Source: CAXBID01 sp049791475
GTDB taxonomy: Bacteria; Bacteroidota; Bacteroidia; Flavobacteriales; Flavobacteriaceae
Assembly (NCBI GenBank): GCA_049791475.1
Contig: JBAQZZ010000221.1
Location: 1 to 31,922, forward strand
Direction: 5' to 3'
DNA: 31,922 nucleotides
Under the pieces are notes generated by a model that saw nothing but the letters and a program-made list of their open reading frames with translations, did no database searches and was not told the DNA's origin. Made by a program: the position numbers and the translations under genes. Shown in pieces: positions 1-8,886 of this stretch (the first letter of the stretch is position 1; every line of letters starts with the position of its first letter).

Positions 1-266
1 GGGGAATAAACCATCCTGTAAAAAATATGGTTACTGGAAAAGGAGAAATAACTTCTCAGAATCATGGATTTGCTGTGAACAGAGAGGAATCTGAGTCACA
101 TCCAGATTTAGAAATTACCCATGTACATTTAAACGACCATACAGTTGCTGGTTTAGCTATGAAGAGTAAGAATTGTTTTTCGGTGCAATACCATCCAGAA
201 GCTAGTCCTGGTCCTCATGATGCTGAATATCTTTTCGATCAGTTTATAGAAAATTTAAAGAAATAA
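1..266 (+). CDS. carA: Carbamoyl-phosphate synthase small subunit, C-terminal end (partial)
   Basis: This is the 3' end of the glutaminase subunit, which hydrolyses glutamine and passes ammonia to CarB for arginine and pyrimidine synthesis. The frame opens at base 3 with GINHPVKN, typical of the CarA glutamine-amidotransferase domain, so the gene begins before the window and the internal ATG at 27 is not its start. The conserved SQNHGFAVN stretch follows, and near the end YHPEASPGPHD carries the His and Glu of the class I amidotransferase Cys-His-Glu triad; the nucleophilic Cys lies upstream of the window. A strong hairpin terminator starts 8 bases after the stop. Linkage to eno and gltA is common in Flavobacteriaceae. 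Confidence is high. Confidence 0.93.
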   Translation, partial: GINHPVKNMVTGKGEITSQNHGFAVNREESESHPDLEITHVHLNDHTVAGLAMKSKNCFSVQYHPEASPGPHDAEYLFDQFIENLKK

Positions 267-273
267 AAGTTTT

Positions 274-312
274 AAAAACCTCAAAAAAAAATCTATTTTT
301 TGAGGTTTTTTT
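274..312 (+). terminator. Rho-independent terminator of carA
   Basis: An A-rich arm containing AACCTC (274-288) pairs with a T-rich arm containing GAGGTT (296-310), followed by more T. The stem is about 15 bp around a short loop. It sits just after the carA stop and separates carA from eno. Confidence 0.85.
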
Positions 313-444
313 GTAAAAATTAAATTTTGATAACTAAGGTTTATTTAAAATTGTAATTTTCTTCAATTTAGAATCACTAAAACGTTGTAGATGTAATTTT
401 TAATAATTCTTCAAAAACATTCAAAAACAAATAAGAAATAACCG

Positions 445-452
445 TAAATTTG
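445..452 (+). promoter_or_regulatory. Candidate -7 box for eno
   Basis: TAAATTTG matches the Bacteroidota -7 consensus TAnnTTTG, 31 bases before the eno start. No clear TTG (-33) is seen at the usual distance. The rest of the 267-483 gap holds only the carA terminator and AT-rich sequence. Confidence 0.5.
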
Positions 453-483
453 AGTTAATAATAAGATTAAAAACAAACCAATT

Positions 484-1776
484 ATGAGTATAATAATTAA
501 TATTCACGCTAGACAAATTTTCGATTCTAGAGGAAACCCTACTGTAGAAGTAGATGTTGTAACAGAAAATGATATTTTAGGAAGAGCTGCTGTACCATCA
601 GGCGCATCAACTGGAGAACATGAAGCAGTTGAATTGAGAGACGGTGGAAAAGCTTACATGGGAAAAGGTGTTTTAAAAGCTGTAGATAACGTAAACTCTA
701 TTATTGCTCAAGAATTATTAGGTGTTTCGGTTTTTGAACAAAATTTAATTGATCAAATGATGATTGATTTAGACGGAACAAAAAACAAATCGAAATTAGG
801 GGCTAATGCTATACTGGGTGTTTCATTAGCTGTTGCAAAAGCAGCCGCAGGCGAGTTAGGTTTGCCTTTATATCGTTACGTAGGTGGTGTATCTGCAAAC
901 ACACTTCCATTACCAATGATGAATATCATTAATGGTGGCTCACATTCTGATGCTCCAATAGCTTTTCAAGAATTCATGATTATGCCTGTTAAAGCAAAAA
1001 ACTTTACACATGCTATGCAAATGGGTACTGAGATTTTTCACAACCTTAAAAAAGTACTACACGATAGAGATTTAAGTACTGCAGTTGGTGATGAAGGTGG
1101 TTTTGCTCCAAATTTAGCTGGAGGAACAGAAGATGCTTTAGAAACTATTGCAAAAGCTGTTGAAAACGCAGGATACAAATTTGGTGATGAAGTTAAAATC
1201 GCTTTAGATTGTGCCTCAGCTGAGTTTTATTCTAACGGTAAGTATGATTATAAAAAGTTTGAAGGTGATAGCGGTGTTGTTAGAACGAGTAAAGAACAAG
1301 CTGAATATTTGGCTGAACTTGTTGAGAAATACCCAATTATTTCTATTGAAGATGGCATGGATGAAAATGATTGGGATGGTTGGAAATATTTAACCGAATT
1401 AGTTGGAGATAAAGTACAATTAGTTGGTGACGATTTATTTGTAACAAATGTTGAGCGTTTATCAAGAGGAATTAAAGAGGGTATAGCCAATTCAATTTTA
1501 GTTAAAGTAAACCAAATAGGAACTTTAACCGAAACCATTGCAGCGGTTAATATGGCACATAATGCGGGTTATACTTCTGTAATGTCTCACCGTTCTGGTG
1601 AAACAGAAGATAATACGATTGCTGATTTAGCTGTAGCTTTAAATACTGGACAAATTAAAACTGGTTCTGCTTCACGTAGTGATCGTATGGCAAAATACAA
1701 TCAATTATTACGTATAGAAGAAGAGCTAGGTGAAGTTGCTTATTTTCCAAAAGAAAAGGCATTCAAAATAAAATAA
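484..1776 (+). CDS. eno: Enolase (phosphopyruvate hydratase)
   Basis: Enolase interconverts 2-phosphoglycerate and phosphoenolpyruvate in glycolysis and gluconeogenesis, as a cytoplasmic enzyme and often a degradosome partner in other bacteria. The 430-residue length is normal. Hallmarks in order are the mobile loop SGASTGEHEAVELRDG near residue 40, GDEGGFAPN near 205, the metal ligands in SIEDGMDENDWDGW near 290 and VGDDLFVTN near 315, the signature LVKVNQIGTLTET near 340, and MSHRSGETEDN near 370. The ATG at 484 gives the standard N-terminus. The gene has its own -7 box and a 15-bp-stem terminator, so it is probably monocistronic. Nothing looks unusual. Confidence 0.98.
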   Translation: MSIIINIHARQIFDSRGNPTVEVDVVTENDILGRAAVPSGASTGEHEAVELRDGGKAYMGKGVLKAVDNVNSIIAQELLGVSVFEQNLIDQMMIDLDGTKNKSKLGANAILGVSLAVAKAAAGELGLPLYRYVGGVSANTLPLPMMNIINGGSHSDAPIAFQEFMIMPVKAKNFTHAMQMGTEIFHNLKKVLHDRDLSTAVGDEGGFAPNLAGGTEDALETIAKAVENAGYKFGDEVKIALDCASAEFYSNGKYDYKKFEGDSGVVRTSKEQAEYLAELVEKYPIISIEDGMDENDWDGWKYLTELVGDKVQLVGDDLFVTNVERLSRGIKEGIANSILVKVNQIGTLTETIAAVNMAHNAGYTSVMSHRSGETEDNTIADLAVALNTGQIKTGSASRSDRMAKYNQLLRIEEELGEVAYFPKEKAFKIK

Positions 1777-1794
1777 GTAATAGTATTCTTAAAT

Positions 1795-1830
1795 AAAAAA
1801 GCGATTATTTTTTAATAATCGCTTTTTTAT
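1795..1830 (+). terminator. Rho-independent terminator of eno
   Basis: A perfect 15-bp stem (AAAAAAGCGATTATT at 1795-1809 with its complement at 1814-1828) closes on a TTTT loop. It ends in a T tract 18 bases after the eno stop. Confidence 0.92.
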
Positions 1831-1946
1831 TTAGTATCAATTTTAATAATTCTTAAATCAACTAAATCGTTTGCGATAATCTTTAAAAATCAAGGTATAT
1901 TTCGTAATTTAGCATTACACTTAATAATTTAAAATTTAATTTAAAA

Positions 1947-3233
1947 ATGGCAAATACCGCTACCATTGAAGTTAATGGGAAAAAAATAGAGCTTCCTGTA
2001 ATCGTAGGAACTGAAAATGAACCAGCAATCGATATCTCTAGTTTTAGAGGTGCATCAGGTGGCGTTATTACTTTAGATCCAGGGTATAAAAATACAGGTT
2101 CTTGTGAAAGTGCTATTACATTTTTAGATGGTGAAAAAGGTATCTTAAGATATCGTGGATATTCTATTGAAGAATTAGCAGAAAAAGCTGATTTCTTAGA
2201 AGTAGCATTCTTGTTAATTTTTGGAGAATTACCTACCAAAGAGCAAAACGATAAGTTTCATGCAGATATTAAAGCACAATCTATAGTAGATGAAGATATA
2301 AAGAAAATTTTAGATGCTTTTCCAAAATCCGCACATCCAATGGGTGTTATATCCTCTTTAACAAGTGCATTAACGGCGTTTAATCCTTCTTCAGTTAATG
2401 TAGATTCTGAAGAAGAGATGTATAAATCCGTAGTTAGAATTTTAGGAAAATTTCCTGTTTTAGTAGCTTGGACACTACGTAAAAAACAAGGTTTACCTCT
2501 TGATTATGGTGATAATGAGTTAGGTTATGTTGAAAACATTTTGAAAATGATGTTTAGACAACCTAATGCGTGCTATGTGCAAAGCAAAGTTTTAGTTGAT
2601 GCTTTAGATAAGTTATTGATTCTTCATGCAGACCACGAGCAAAATTGCTCTACTTCAACAGTAAGAATTGTAGGGTCATCACATGCTGGTTTATTTGCAT
2701 CTCTTTCTGCTGGTATTTCTGCGCTTTGGGGGCCACTTCATGGTGGTGCAAACCAAGCTGTATTAGAAATGCTTGAAGCCATTAAAGCTGATGATGGTGA
2801 TACCAAAAAATATATGGCAAAAGCCAAGGATAAAGAAGACCCTTTTCGTTTAATGGGCTTCGGACATCGTGTTTATAAAAATTTCGACCCACGTGCAAAA
2901 ATTATTAAAAAAGCGGCTGATGAAGTATTAGGAAACCTGGGTATTGAAGATCCTATTTTAGATATTGCAAAAGGACTTGAAAAGGAAGCTTTAGAAGATA
3001 AGTACTTTGTAGACAGAAAATTATATCCAAATGTAGATTTCTACTCAGGTATTATTTACAGAGGGATGGGCATACCAACAGATATGTTTACAGTAATGTT
3101 TGCACTAGGGCGTTTACCAGGATGGATTGCACAATGGCGTGAAATGCGTTTACGTAAAGAACCAATTGGAAGACCAAGACAAGTTTATATTGGTGAAACC
3201 GAAAGAAAATTTGTACCTATTAACAAAAGATAA
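1947..3233 (+). CDS. gltA: Citrate synthase (type II)
   Basis: Citrate synthase condenses oxaloacetate and acetyl-CoA to citrate, the entry step of the TCA cycle. The 428 residues include the small N-terminal beta domain typical of the hexameric type II bacterial enzyme (residues 1-50). The catalytic triad aligns with E. coli H264/H305/D362 as H265 (GPLHGGANQ), H307 (MGFGHRVYKN) and D364 (NVDFYSG). HADHEQNCSTSTVR near 227-240 and the basic C-terminus are standard. The ATG at 1947 matches the family start. The gene sits between two hairpin terminators. The upstream spacer 1777-1946 holds the eno terminator and no clear TAnnTTTG box; TATATTTC at 1896 is the nearest match. Confidence 0.97.
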   Translation: MANTATIEVNGKKIELPVIVGTENEPAIDISSFRGASGGVITLDPGYKNTGSCESAITFLDGEKGILRYRGYSIEELAEKADFLEVAFLLIFGELPTKEQNDKFHADIKAQSIVDEDIKKILDAFPKSAHPMGVISSLTSALTAFNPSSVNVDSEEEMYKSVVRILGKFPVLVAWTLRKKQGLPLDYGDNELGYVENILKMMFRQPNACYVQSKVLVDALDKLLILHADHEQNCSTSTVRIVGSSHAGLFASLSAGISALWGPLHGGANQAVLEMLEAIKADDGDTKKYMAKAKDKEDPFRLMGFGHRVYKNFDPRAKIIKKAADEVLGNLGIEDPILDIAKGLEKEALEDKYFVDRKLYPNVDFYSGIIYRGMGIPTDMFTVMFALGRLPGWIAQWREMRLRKEPIGRPRQVYIGETERKFVPINKR

Positions 3234-3255
3234 ATTTTATTTTTATAGTATTATC

Positions 3256-3286
3256 AAACCTCACTTGTTTTAAGTGAGGTTTTTTA
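3256..3286 (+). terminator. Rho-independent terminator of gltA
   Basis: A perfect 11-bp stem (AAACCTCACTT at 3256-3266 with its complement at 3272-3282) has a GTTTT loop and ends in a T run, starting 23 bases after the gltA stop. Confidence 0.9.
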
Positions 3287-3337
3287 TTTTATTGGCTATT
3301 ATTTTTAAGAATAATTCAATAAGTCTTTATTTATTAC

Positions 3338-3345
3338 TAATTTTG
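3338..3345 (+). promoter_or_regulatory. Candidate -7 box for the arginine deiminase-family gene
   Basis: TAATTTTG fits the TAnnTTTG consensus and lies 35 bases before the start codon at 3381, after the gltA terminator. No matching -33 TTG is evident. Confidence 0.5.
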
Positions 3346-3380
3346 ATTTTCAATATTTAAATACATTTTCAGTTTATTTT

Positions 3381-4295
3381 ATGCTAAAATTAAATGTAAA
3401 AAATGAAACATCTCGTTTACGAGCTGTGATTTTAGGAACTGCAGAAAGCAATGGTCCAATACCAAAAGTAGAAGACTGCTATGATCCTAAAAGTATAGAA
3501 CATGTGCTGGCAGGAACATATCCTAAAGAATCCGATATGATAACTGAAATGGAGGCAGTCGCTGCTGTTTTTAAAAAATATGATGTAACCGTTTATAGAC
3601 CAAACGTAATTAAGAATTGTAATCAGATTTTTTCAAGAGATATTGCTTTTGTTATTGATGACAAAGTGATGAGAGCTAATATATTACCAGATAGAGAGCC
3701 AGAAATTGAGGCTATTAGATATGTTTGGAATCAAATAGATAGGAAAAATAGAATTATTCTGCCTGAAGAATGTCATGTTGAAGGTGGTGATGTAATGCCA
3801 TGGAATGATTATATTTTTATTGGCACATACTCGGGAGAGGATTATTCAGATTTGATTACGGCACGCACTAATATGGATGCTGTTATTGCCATTCAAGAAT
3901 TGTTTCCAAATAAAACAGTAAAATCTTTCGAGCTAAAAAAATCAGATACAAACGCCAAAGAAAACGCACTGCATTTAGATTGTTGTTTTCAACCCATAGG
4001 AAAGGATAAGGCCATTATTCATAAAAATGGATTTTTAATAGAAAAGGAATACGAATGGTTAATTAATTTCTTCGGAAAAAATAACGTGTTCGAAATTACA
4101 AAAGATGAAATGTATGAAATGAATAGCAATATTTTTTCAATTTCTGAAGATGTCGTTATTTCTGAAAAAAGCTTTACGCGCTTAAATAATTGGTTACGAG
4201 AAAAAGGCTTTACTGTTGAAGAAGTTCCCTATTCAGAAATATCAAAACAAGGCGGGTTATTACGCTGTACTACGATGCCCTTAATTCGTGATTGA
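3381..4295 (+). CDS. Arginine deiminase / amidinotransferase-family protein
   Basis: This 304-residue protein belongs to the guanidino-group-modifying enzyme superfamily (arginine deiminase, dimethylarginine dimethylaminohydrolase, amidinotransferase). Visible motifs in order are FSRDIAFV (85-92), EGGD (134-137, substrate carboxylate), LHLDCCF with the catalytic His198 and Asp200, and a C-terminal GGLLRCTTMPL with the predicted nucleophile Cys296. The exact substrate cannot be read from sequence; arginine, citrulline or a methylated or agmatine-like guanidine are all possible. It follows gltA and has its own -7 box. CtlX, a second member of the superfamily, lies downstream beyond a kelch-protein gene on the other strand, so the two may act on related compounds. 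Family assignment is sure; substrate is open. Confidence 0.85.
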   Translation: MLKLNVKNETSRLRAVILGTAESNGPIPKVEDCYDPKSIEHVLAGTYPKESDMITEMEAVAAVFKKYDVTVYRPNVIKNCNQIFSRDIAFVIDDKVMRANILPDREPEIEAIRYVWNQIDRKNRIILPEECHVEGGDVMPWNDYIFIGTYSGEDYSDLITARTNMDAVIAIQELFPNKTVKSFELKKSDTNAKENALHLDCCFQPIGKDKAIIHKNGFLIEKEYEWLINFFGKNNVFEITKDEMYEMNSNIFSISEDVVISEKSFTRLNNWLREKGFTVEEVPYSEISKQGGLLRCTTMPLIRD

Positions 4296-4298
4296 TTC

Positions 4299-4325
4299 TT
4301 GACTGAATAATTTTGACTGAATAAT
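4299..4325. repeat. Short tandem repeat, 2 x TTGACTGAATAAT
   Basis: Two copies of a 13-base word with a 14-base period lie in the 87-bp gap between the converging deiminase-family and kelch genes. No obvious hairpin terminator is present here. Function is unknown and it may be a simple slippage duplication. Confidence 0.6.
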
Positions 4326-4382
4326 CTCGGTAGTTTCAAAATCATCAATATGGATACTAAACAAGTAAGACGATGGTATTCT

Positions 4383-5651
4383 TTAATATTCATTTTCAAT
4401 ATAACCACCAACAATATAAATTTTATTTTTATAATAATGAATTCTAGCGGATTTTAAATTCAAGTTTATATTATATTCATTGAGTGTTTTATTTAGAATG
4501 TTATAGGTTGAAATTTTATCATAATCATAAATATAAATAAGGTTATTGTGATATGCTAAACCAGGAAAATCGATGCTATTAAATAATTCACCTTCACTCT
4601 CCCAAGTTCCAGTTGTAATATTGTAAGTTTCAATAGTTTTTAATGATTCCCCATTACTGCCACCTATAACATATATAATATCATCAATTAAAACGCCCTT
4701 TACTTCTTTTGCCGATGGCATATTATATAATTCATACCAATAACCTGATTCTGAGTTGTAAATATGAGATTTATTTGAATAAACTTTTTCTCCCATTTTG
4801 TTCTGTTTAATAGAACCACCCATTATAATAAGGTTATTTTTATAAGTAAAAGAAGCAAAATTAATTGCTTGATGTGGATTTGTATAATCTATAATTATAC
4901 TATCTTTTTTTAAATTATATACTTCAATAGTTTCGTCTAAATATTCTTTTTTTTTGTTCAATGACAATCTTTTTCCACCAAGAATATAGATAGTATTATT
5001 AATGTGATTTATATTATGATATGCCCTTTTTCTAAATTTAAATTCTGATTTTTCCCATGTATTATTGGTAATATTATAAGTTTGTAACTTATCCATATAA
5101 TTTTCATAAGTGGGATTAATTCTCATTCTTCTTAATAAATCATCAAATGTAGCATTTGGGATGGTTTGTATTTCTAAAAGCGCTTTTTTACCAGTATCTT
5201 CTAAAAAAGATCCATCACCACCAATTAGATATATTTTATCATCAACTAATAAAGAACCAAAAGAATGAACTCCATTTTTTAAAGGGGCTAACTTTTTAAA
5301 GGGAATTTCTTTTTTTAACTTTCGATTAGAAAGGAGTCTAACTTCTTCCAGCTGTTCCGTTTTTTTTGAAAGATTTATAATGAAGTTGTTTTTTTTTAAT
5401 TTGGTAAATGTTATGCTTTTTCCATAATAACCTATAATAGAAAAGCTAATACTGTACAGCGTTTTATAATCTGAATCAGTTTTTAAACTGAAGTATCCTT
5501 TTTTATTTGTTGTTGTTCCTATTGCAAGGTTTTTAAAGTAAACAGAAACATTTTCTATAGGATCTTTAGTTTCTGCATCAATTACTTTACCCTCTATATT
5601 TTGTCCAAAAAAAGTATAGGTTGATAAAAATAAAATCAAAAAATATTTCAT
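4383..5651 (-). CDS. Secreted kelch-repeat protein with CarboxypepD_reg-like N-terminal domain
   Basis: Residues 1-17 form a Sec signal peptide (MKYFLILFLSTYTFFGQ). Residues 18-90 resemble the beta-sandwich carboxypeptidase-regulatory-like domain common in Bacteroidota surface proteins (IEGKVIDAETKDPIENVSVYF, TTTNKKGYFSL, the latter near 55). A kelch beta-propeller follows, with repeats such as KIYLIGGDG, TIYILGGKR, NLIIMGGS, IIYVIGGSNGE and KIYIVGGYIE, spaced roughly 45-65 residues apart. Kelch propellers usually bind proteins or glycans; no catalytic motif is seen. The protein is probably periplasmic or surface exposed and lacks a lipobox Cys. It lies antisense between two guanidino-enzyme genes. 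The DNA is rich in A and T runs, which hints at, but does not prove, a recent arrival. Specific function is unknown. Confidence 0.85.
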   Translation of the reverse strand: MKYFLILFLSTYTFFGQNIEGKVIDAETKDPIENVSVYFKNLAIGTTTNKKGYFSLKTDSDYKTLYSISFSIIGYYGKSITFTKLKKNNFIINLSKKTEQLEEVRLLSNRKLKKEIPFKKLAPLKNGVHSFGSLLVDDKIYLIGGDGSFLEDTGKKALLEIQTIPNATFDDLLRRMRINPTYENYMDKLQTYNITNNTWEKSEFKFRKRAYHNINHINNTIYILGGKRLSLNKKKEYLDETIEVYNLKKDSIIIDYTNPHQAINFASFTYKNNLIIMGGSIKQNKMGEKVYSNKSHIYNSESGYWYELYNMPSAKEVKGVLIDDIIYVIGGSNGESLKTIETYNITTGTWESEGELFNSIDFPGLAYHNNLIYIYDYDKISTYNILNKTLNEYNINLNLKSARIHYYKNKIYIVGGYIENEY

Positions 5652-5719
5652 TTTTGTTAAAATTAAAAGCAGATTTAATTATTTTATTTAAAGTTAAGAT
5701 AATTCAATTTAAAAAAAAG

Positions 5720-5727
5720 TAGTTTTG
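5720..5727 (+). promoter_or_regulatory. Candidate -7 box for ctlX
   Basis: TAGTTTTG fits TAnnTTTG, 18 bases before the ctlX ATG. The 94-bp gap 5652-5745 is shared with the divergent kelch gene, for which no convincing box was found. Confidence 0.5.
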
Positions 5728-5745
5728 TTATTATAAAAAAGTTAA

Positions 5746-6678
5746 ATGCAACAAACAACAAATACTATTTTAATGATTCGTCCTATAAATTTCAGGATGA
5801 ACGAGCAAACAGCGGTAAACAACTATTTTCAAGAAGATATAGATATTAAAAATAAAGAAATCAATGGTCTTGCACAAAAAGAGTTCGATAAGTTTGTAGA
5901 AAAATTAAGATCTATTGGAATAGATGTTATTGTAGTAAATGATTCTGATGAACATGATACACCAGATTCTATTTTCCCTAATAATTGGGTGTCATTTCAT
6001 GAAAATGGCAATGTTGCAATTTATCCTATGTTTGCAGAAAACAGACGTTTTGAACGACGAGAAGATGTCTTTTTAAAGTTAGAAGAAAGAGGTTTTGAAA
6101 TAAAAAACATAATAGATTATACATGTGCAGAAGAAGAAGAGTTTTTTCTTGAGGGTACTGGAAGCATCATTTTAGATAGAATAAATGGGAAAGCTTATTG
6201 TGCTTTATCACCTCGCGCAGATGAAGATTTATTTATAGAGTTTTGTGAAGATTTTGAATATACGCCAGTTATTTTTAATGCAAATCAAACTGTTGAAGGA
6301 AAACGAAAAGCGATTTACCATACCAATGTTATGATGTGTATTGCTGAGACTTTTGCGGTTGTATGTTTAAGTAGTATTGATGATAAGAAAGAACGCAAAA
6401 ATGTAGTCGAACATTTAAAGCAAGATGGAAAGGAAATTATTGATATCACCGAAGCACAATTAAATAATTTTGCTGGCAATATGTTGCAGGTAAAAGGCAC
6501 TGATGAAAAGCTATATTTGATTATGAGTGAAGCAGCTTATAAGTCGTTAACTGAAAATCAAATTAAAAGAATTAAAACCCATAACGATATACTTTTTAGT
6601 TCATTAACCACCATTGAAACTTGCGGTGGTGGTAGTGCACGTTGTATGATGGCAGAAGTGTTTTTGCCTAAAGTTTAG
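5746..6678 (+). CDS. ctlX: CtlX-type citrulline utilisation hydrolase / amidinotransferase
   Basis: This 310-residue protein resembles the family annotated as citrulline utilisation hydrolase CtlX within the guanidino-group-modifying superfamily. Motifs in order are TILMIRPINFRMN (residues 7-19), the substrate-binding DSIFPNNWVSFH (74-85), FLEGTGS with Glu136, YHTNVMM with the catalytic His192, and GGGSARCMMAE with the nucleophilic Cys300. The family is proposed to hydrolyse the ureido or guanidino group of citrulline or arginine-like compounds; that activity is inferred from family naming, not visible here. The ATG at 5746 gives the normal N-terminus and follows a -7 box. The stop lies only 10 bases from the end of the converging histidine-kinase gene, leaving no room for a separate terminator. 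Confidence 0.85.
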   Translation: MQQTTNTILMIRPINFRMNEQTAVNNYFQEDIDIKNKEINGLAQKEFDKFVEKLRSIGIDVIVVNDSDEHDTPDSIFPNNWVSFHENGNVAIYPMFAENRRFERREDVFLKLEERGFEIKNIIDYTCAEEEEFFLEGTGSIILDRINGKAYCALSPRADEDLFIEFCEDFEYTPVIFNANQTVEGKRKAIYHTNVMMCIAETFAVVCLSSIDDKKERKNVVEHLKQDGKEIIDITEAQLNNFAGNMLQVKGTDEKLYLIMSEAAYKSLTENQIKRIKTHNDILFSSLTTIETCGGGSARCMMAEVFLPKV

Positions 6679-6688
6679 TTTACTATTA

Positions 6689-8761
6689 TTAGCTGTTATT
6701 AGGTTTAGATTTTGGTAATTGTACGTAAAAAGTACTGCCAATATTTTCAGTGCTTTCTACCCAAATTTTACCATGATTAAGCTCAACAAGTTCTTTACAA
6801 ATCGAGAGCCCTAAACCAGTACCTTTTTCATTGTTAGTACCAACCGTTGTGAACGAATTGTTTTTGAATAATTTATCAATATTTTCTTTTGAAATACCAG
6901 CGCCAGTATCTGCTATACTTACAATGCAACTTCCATTACTTATATGGTTAGATATGGTAATAGTATCTCCATTTTTACAAAATTTTAGAGCATTTGCTAA
7001 TAGATTTTGAACTACAATTTCAAACATACTTTTATCAGCATAAGCAAAATCGCGCAAAGAGTGGTCTATTAAATTAATTCCCTTACTTTCCATACGCTGC
7101 TCAATAAGTCTTACTTTATTTTCAAAAACTTCTTGAATATCAAATAAGCTTGGTTTTGGTTCTAATGATTCCATTTGAGATTTAGACCAGTTTAACAAAT
7201 TGAATAAAAGTAAGGATGCATTATTTGCATTTTCACTTAATTCAGGAATTAAACCATCAAATTCTTCTCTTGATAGAGAGCCGTCTTTAAGTAAATCAAT
7301 AAAGCCATTAATTGAAGAAAGTGAATCTTTTAAATCATGAGAAACAATTGAAAACAGTTTGTCTTTTACATTATTAACACTTTCTAAGTGTTTAGTTTGC
7401 TCTGAAAAAGCTTCGTTTTGTAATCCGATTTTAATATTTTTTTCTTCTAATTCTTGGGTGTATTTTATAGTACTATTACGTTTTAAATAAATAAGTACTA
7501 AAAAAGTAGAAACAATTACTAGAGCTGCCAACAACGCATAAAAAATCAATTTGAATTTATTAGATTCTTCTTGATTTTCTTTATCAATTTTATTAGCCGT
7601 AGCTAAATTTGTTTTTGGTAATTCTTCTTTATCAAAGTTTGGATCTAATTCTAGCTCTGGAGGTGCTTTAGTTATATAATCGATATTGATAGCACTTTTA
7701 TTAAGCACTTTTTGTAAATCATAATATTTACGTTGCCAAATAAAGGCTCGGTCAAAATTTCGCTTTGTAGAATCTATCGCTTTCATTAATTCATAATGCC
7801 TAAGTAATTCGATTTTATTATCGATTTCTTTTGCAATAGATCCGGCTTCAAGTATTTGTTTTTCAGCTAGAACTATTCGGTTTTCTTGTAAATTTAAATC
7901 ACCAAGATTATTTAAAACTGTTAGTAAATTTTCTTGATTTTTAGATCGAATGTTTAAGTTATAAGCCTGAACTAAATAAGTTTGAGCTTTGTCAAAATCG
8001 TTAAATTTTAAGTATTCACCACCCAATTTTGGTAATATATTTGCACGGATAGAATCTGAATTTCCACTAACGCCTCCTAGAATTTTTTCATAGTACTCTA
8101 TGGCTTTTCTGTGTTCTTTTTTATTCGAATAAAGTTCAGCCAATCGTGTGTAAGATTCATTTATACCTTGTTGATCATTCATCTGCTCTTGAATATTCAA
8201 GGCTTTTAAATAAAATTCAGTTGCTTTATCAAAGGCATTAATATTATAGTAAGCATTTGCAAGATTGCTGTAAGCTAAACGTAATTCGTTTTTAAGATTT
8301 TTGCTTTCTAGTATTTTAATAGCAGCAAGCGAATATTGTAATCCTTTAGTATAATTACCCCGTTTAATTTCAATTAAACCAATGCTATTATTAACTTTTG
8401 CTATTCCAAGCGTGTCTTTTAGTGCTTTATACATTTCCTTAGACTTTGTATAACCACTAACGGCATTTATATAATCATCTTTTTGTGCATAAACTAATGC
8501 TTTATAATAAGTGGTTTCAACAATACCTTTTGTGTAGTTTAAGCTGGTTGAAAGTTTTTCGCTTTCTATGATATATTTTAATGCTCTGTTGTAATCTTCT
8601 GTGTCGTAAAGTGCTTTTATCAATCTTAGAGAAGTATCTACTTTTGTTGAATCTTGGTTTTGATACGCTAATTCTATGGTAAGACTATCTATTTCCTTGG
8701 TTTGAGAATAACCAGAGAACATTAATAACCAAAAAAGAATTAAAGTAATTATTTTCCTCAT
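6689..8761 (-). CDS. TPR-containing sensor histidine kinase
   Basis: This is a membrane sensor kinase of the Bacteroidota type with a periplasmic TPR sensor. In order it has a signal peptide (residues 1-20), tandem TPR-like helices (about 35-345), a transmembrane helix (404-426), a short coiled coil, a HisKA domain with phospho-acceptor His475 in SHDLKDSLSSING, and a HATPase_c domain with N box (NLLANALKF, 587-595), G1 box (ADTGAGIS, 617-624) and G2 box (GTGLGLSIC, 647-655). All catalytic boxes are intact. No receiver domain or DNA-binding output is attached, and no response-regulator gene lies next to it, so the partner is elsewhere. It converges on ctlX with 10 bases between. Signal sensed is unknown. 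Confidence 0.93.
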   Translation of the reverse strand: MRKIITLILFWLLMFSGYSQTKEIDSLTIELAYQNQDSTKVDTSLRLIKALYDTEDYNRALKYIIESEKLSTSLNYTKGIVETTYYKALVYAQKDDYINAVSGYTKSKEMYKALKDTLGIAKVNNSIGLIEIKRGNYTKGLQYSLAAIKILESKNLKNELRLAYSNLANAYYNINAFDKATEFYLKALNIQEQMNDQQGINESYTRLAELYSNKKEHRKAIEYYEKILGGVSGNSDSIRANILPKLGGEYLKFNDFDKAQTYLVQAYNLNIRSKNQENLLTVLNNLGDLNLQENRIVLAEKQILEAGSIAKEIDNKIELLRHYELMKAIDSTKRNFDRAFIWQRKYYDLQKVLNKSAINIDYITKAPPELELDPNFDKEELPKTNLATANKIDKENQEESNKFKLIFYALLAALVIVSTFLVLIYLKRNSTIKYTQELEEKNIKIGLQNEAFSEQTKHLESVNNVKDKLFSIVSHDLKDSLSSINGFIDLLKDGSLSREEFDGLIPELSENANNASLLLFNLLNWSKSQMESLEPKPSLFDIQEVFENKVRLIEQRMESKGINLIDHSLRDFAYADKSMFEIVVQNLLANALKFCKNGDTITISNHISNGSCIVSIADTGAGISKENIDKLFKNNSFTTVGTNNEKGTGLGLSICKELVELNHGKIWVESTENIGSTFYVQLPKSKPNNS

Positions 8762-8868
8762 ACAACACTTATATTACAACTATAATAAAGCAATAATTAA
8801 AGGTGTCTTATTTTGAGGGAAAGTAAGATCGCTTTATTAAGCAATAATGTATTTGTTAATTTAATTTT

Positions 8869-8886
8869 TTTCCAATTAATTGGAAA
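8869..8886. promoter_or_regulatory. Perfect 18-bp palindrome, candidate operator
   Basis: TTTCCAATTAATTGGAAA reads identically on both strands. It lies 107 bp upstream of the histidine-kinase start and 350 bp upstream of argS, with a second half-site (ATTGGAAA) about 25 bp further on. A dimeric regulator site is plausible; the regulator is unknown. Confidence 0.45.

Noticed and set aside
1248..1538. Minus-strand open frame inside eno
   Set aside because: It is antisense to a highly conserved gene and has no recognisable domain; the same holds for the frames at 14950-15249, 21746-22105 and 26960-27196.
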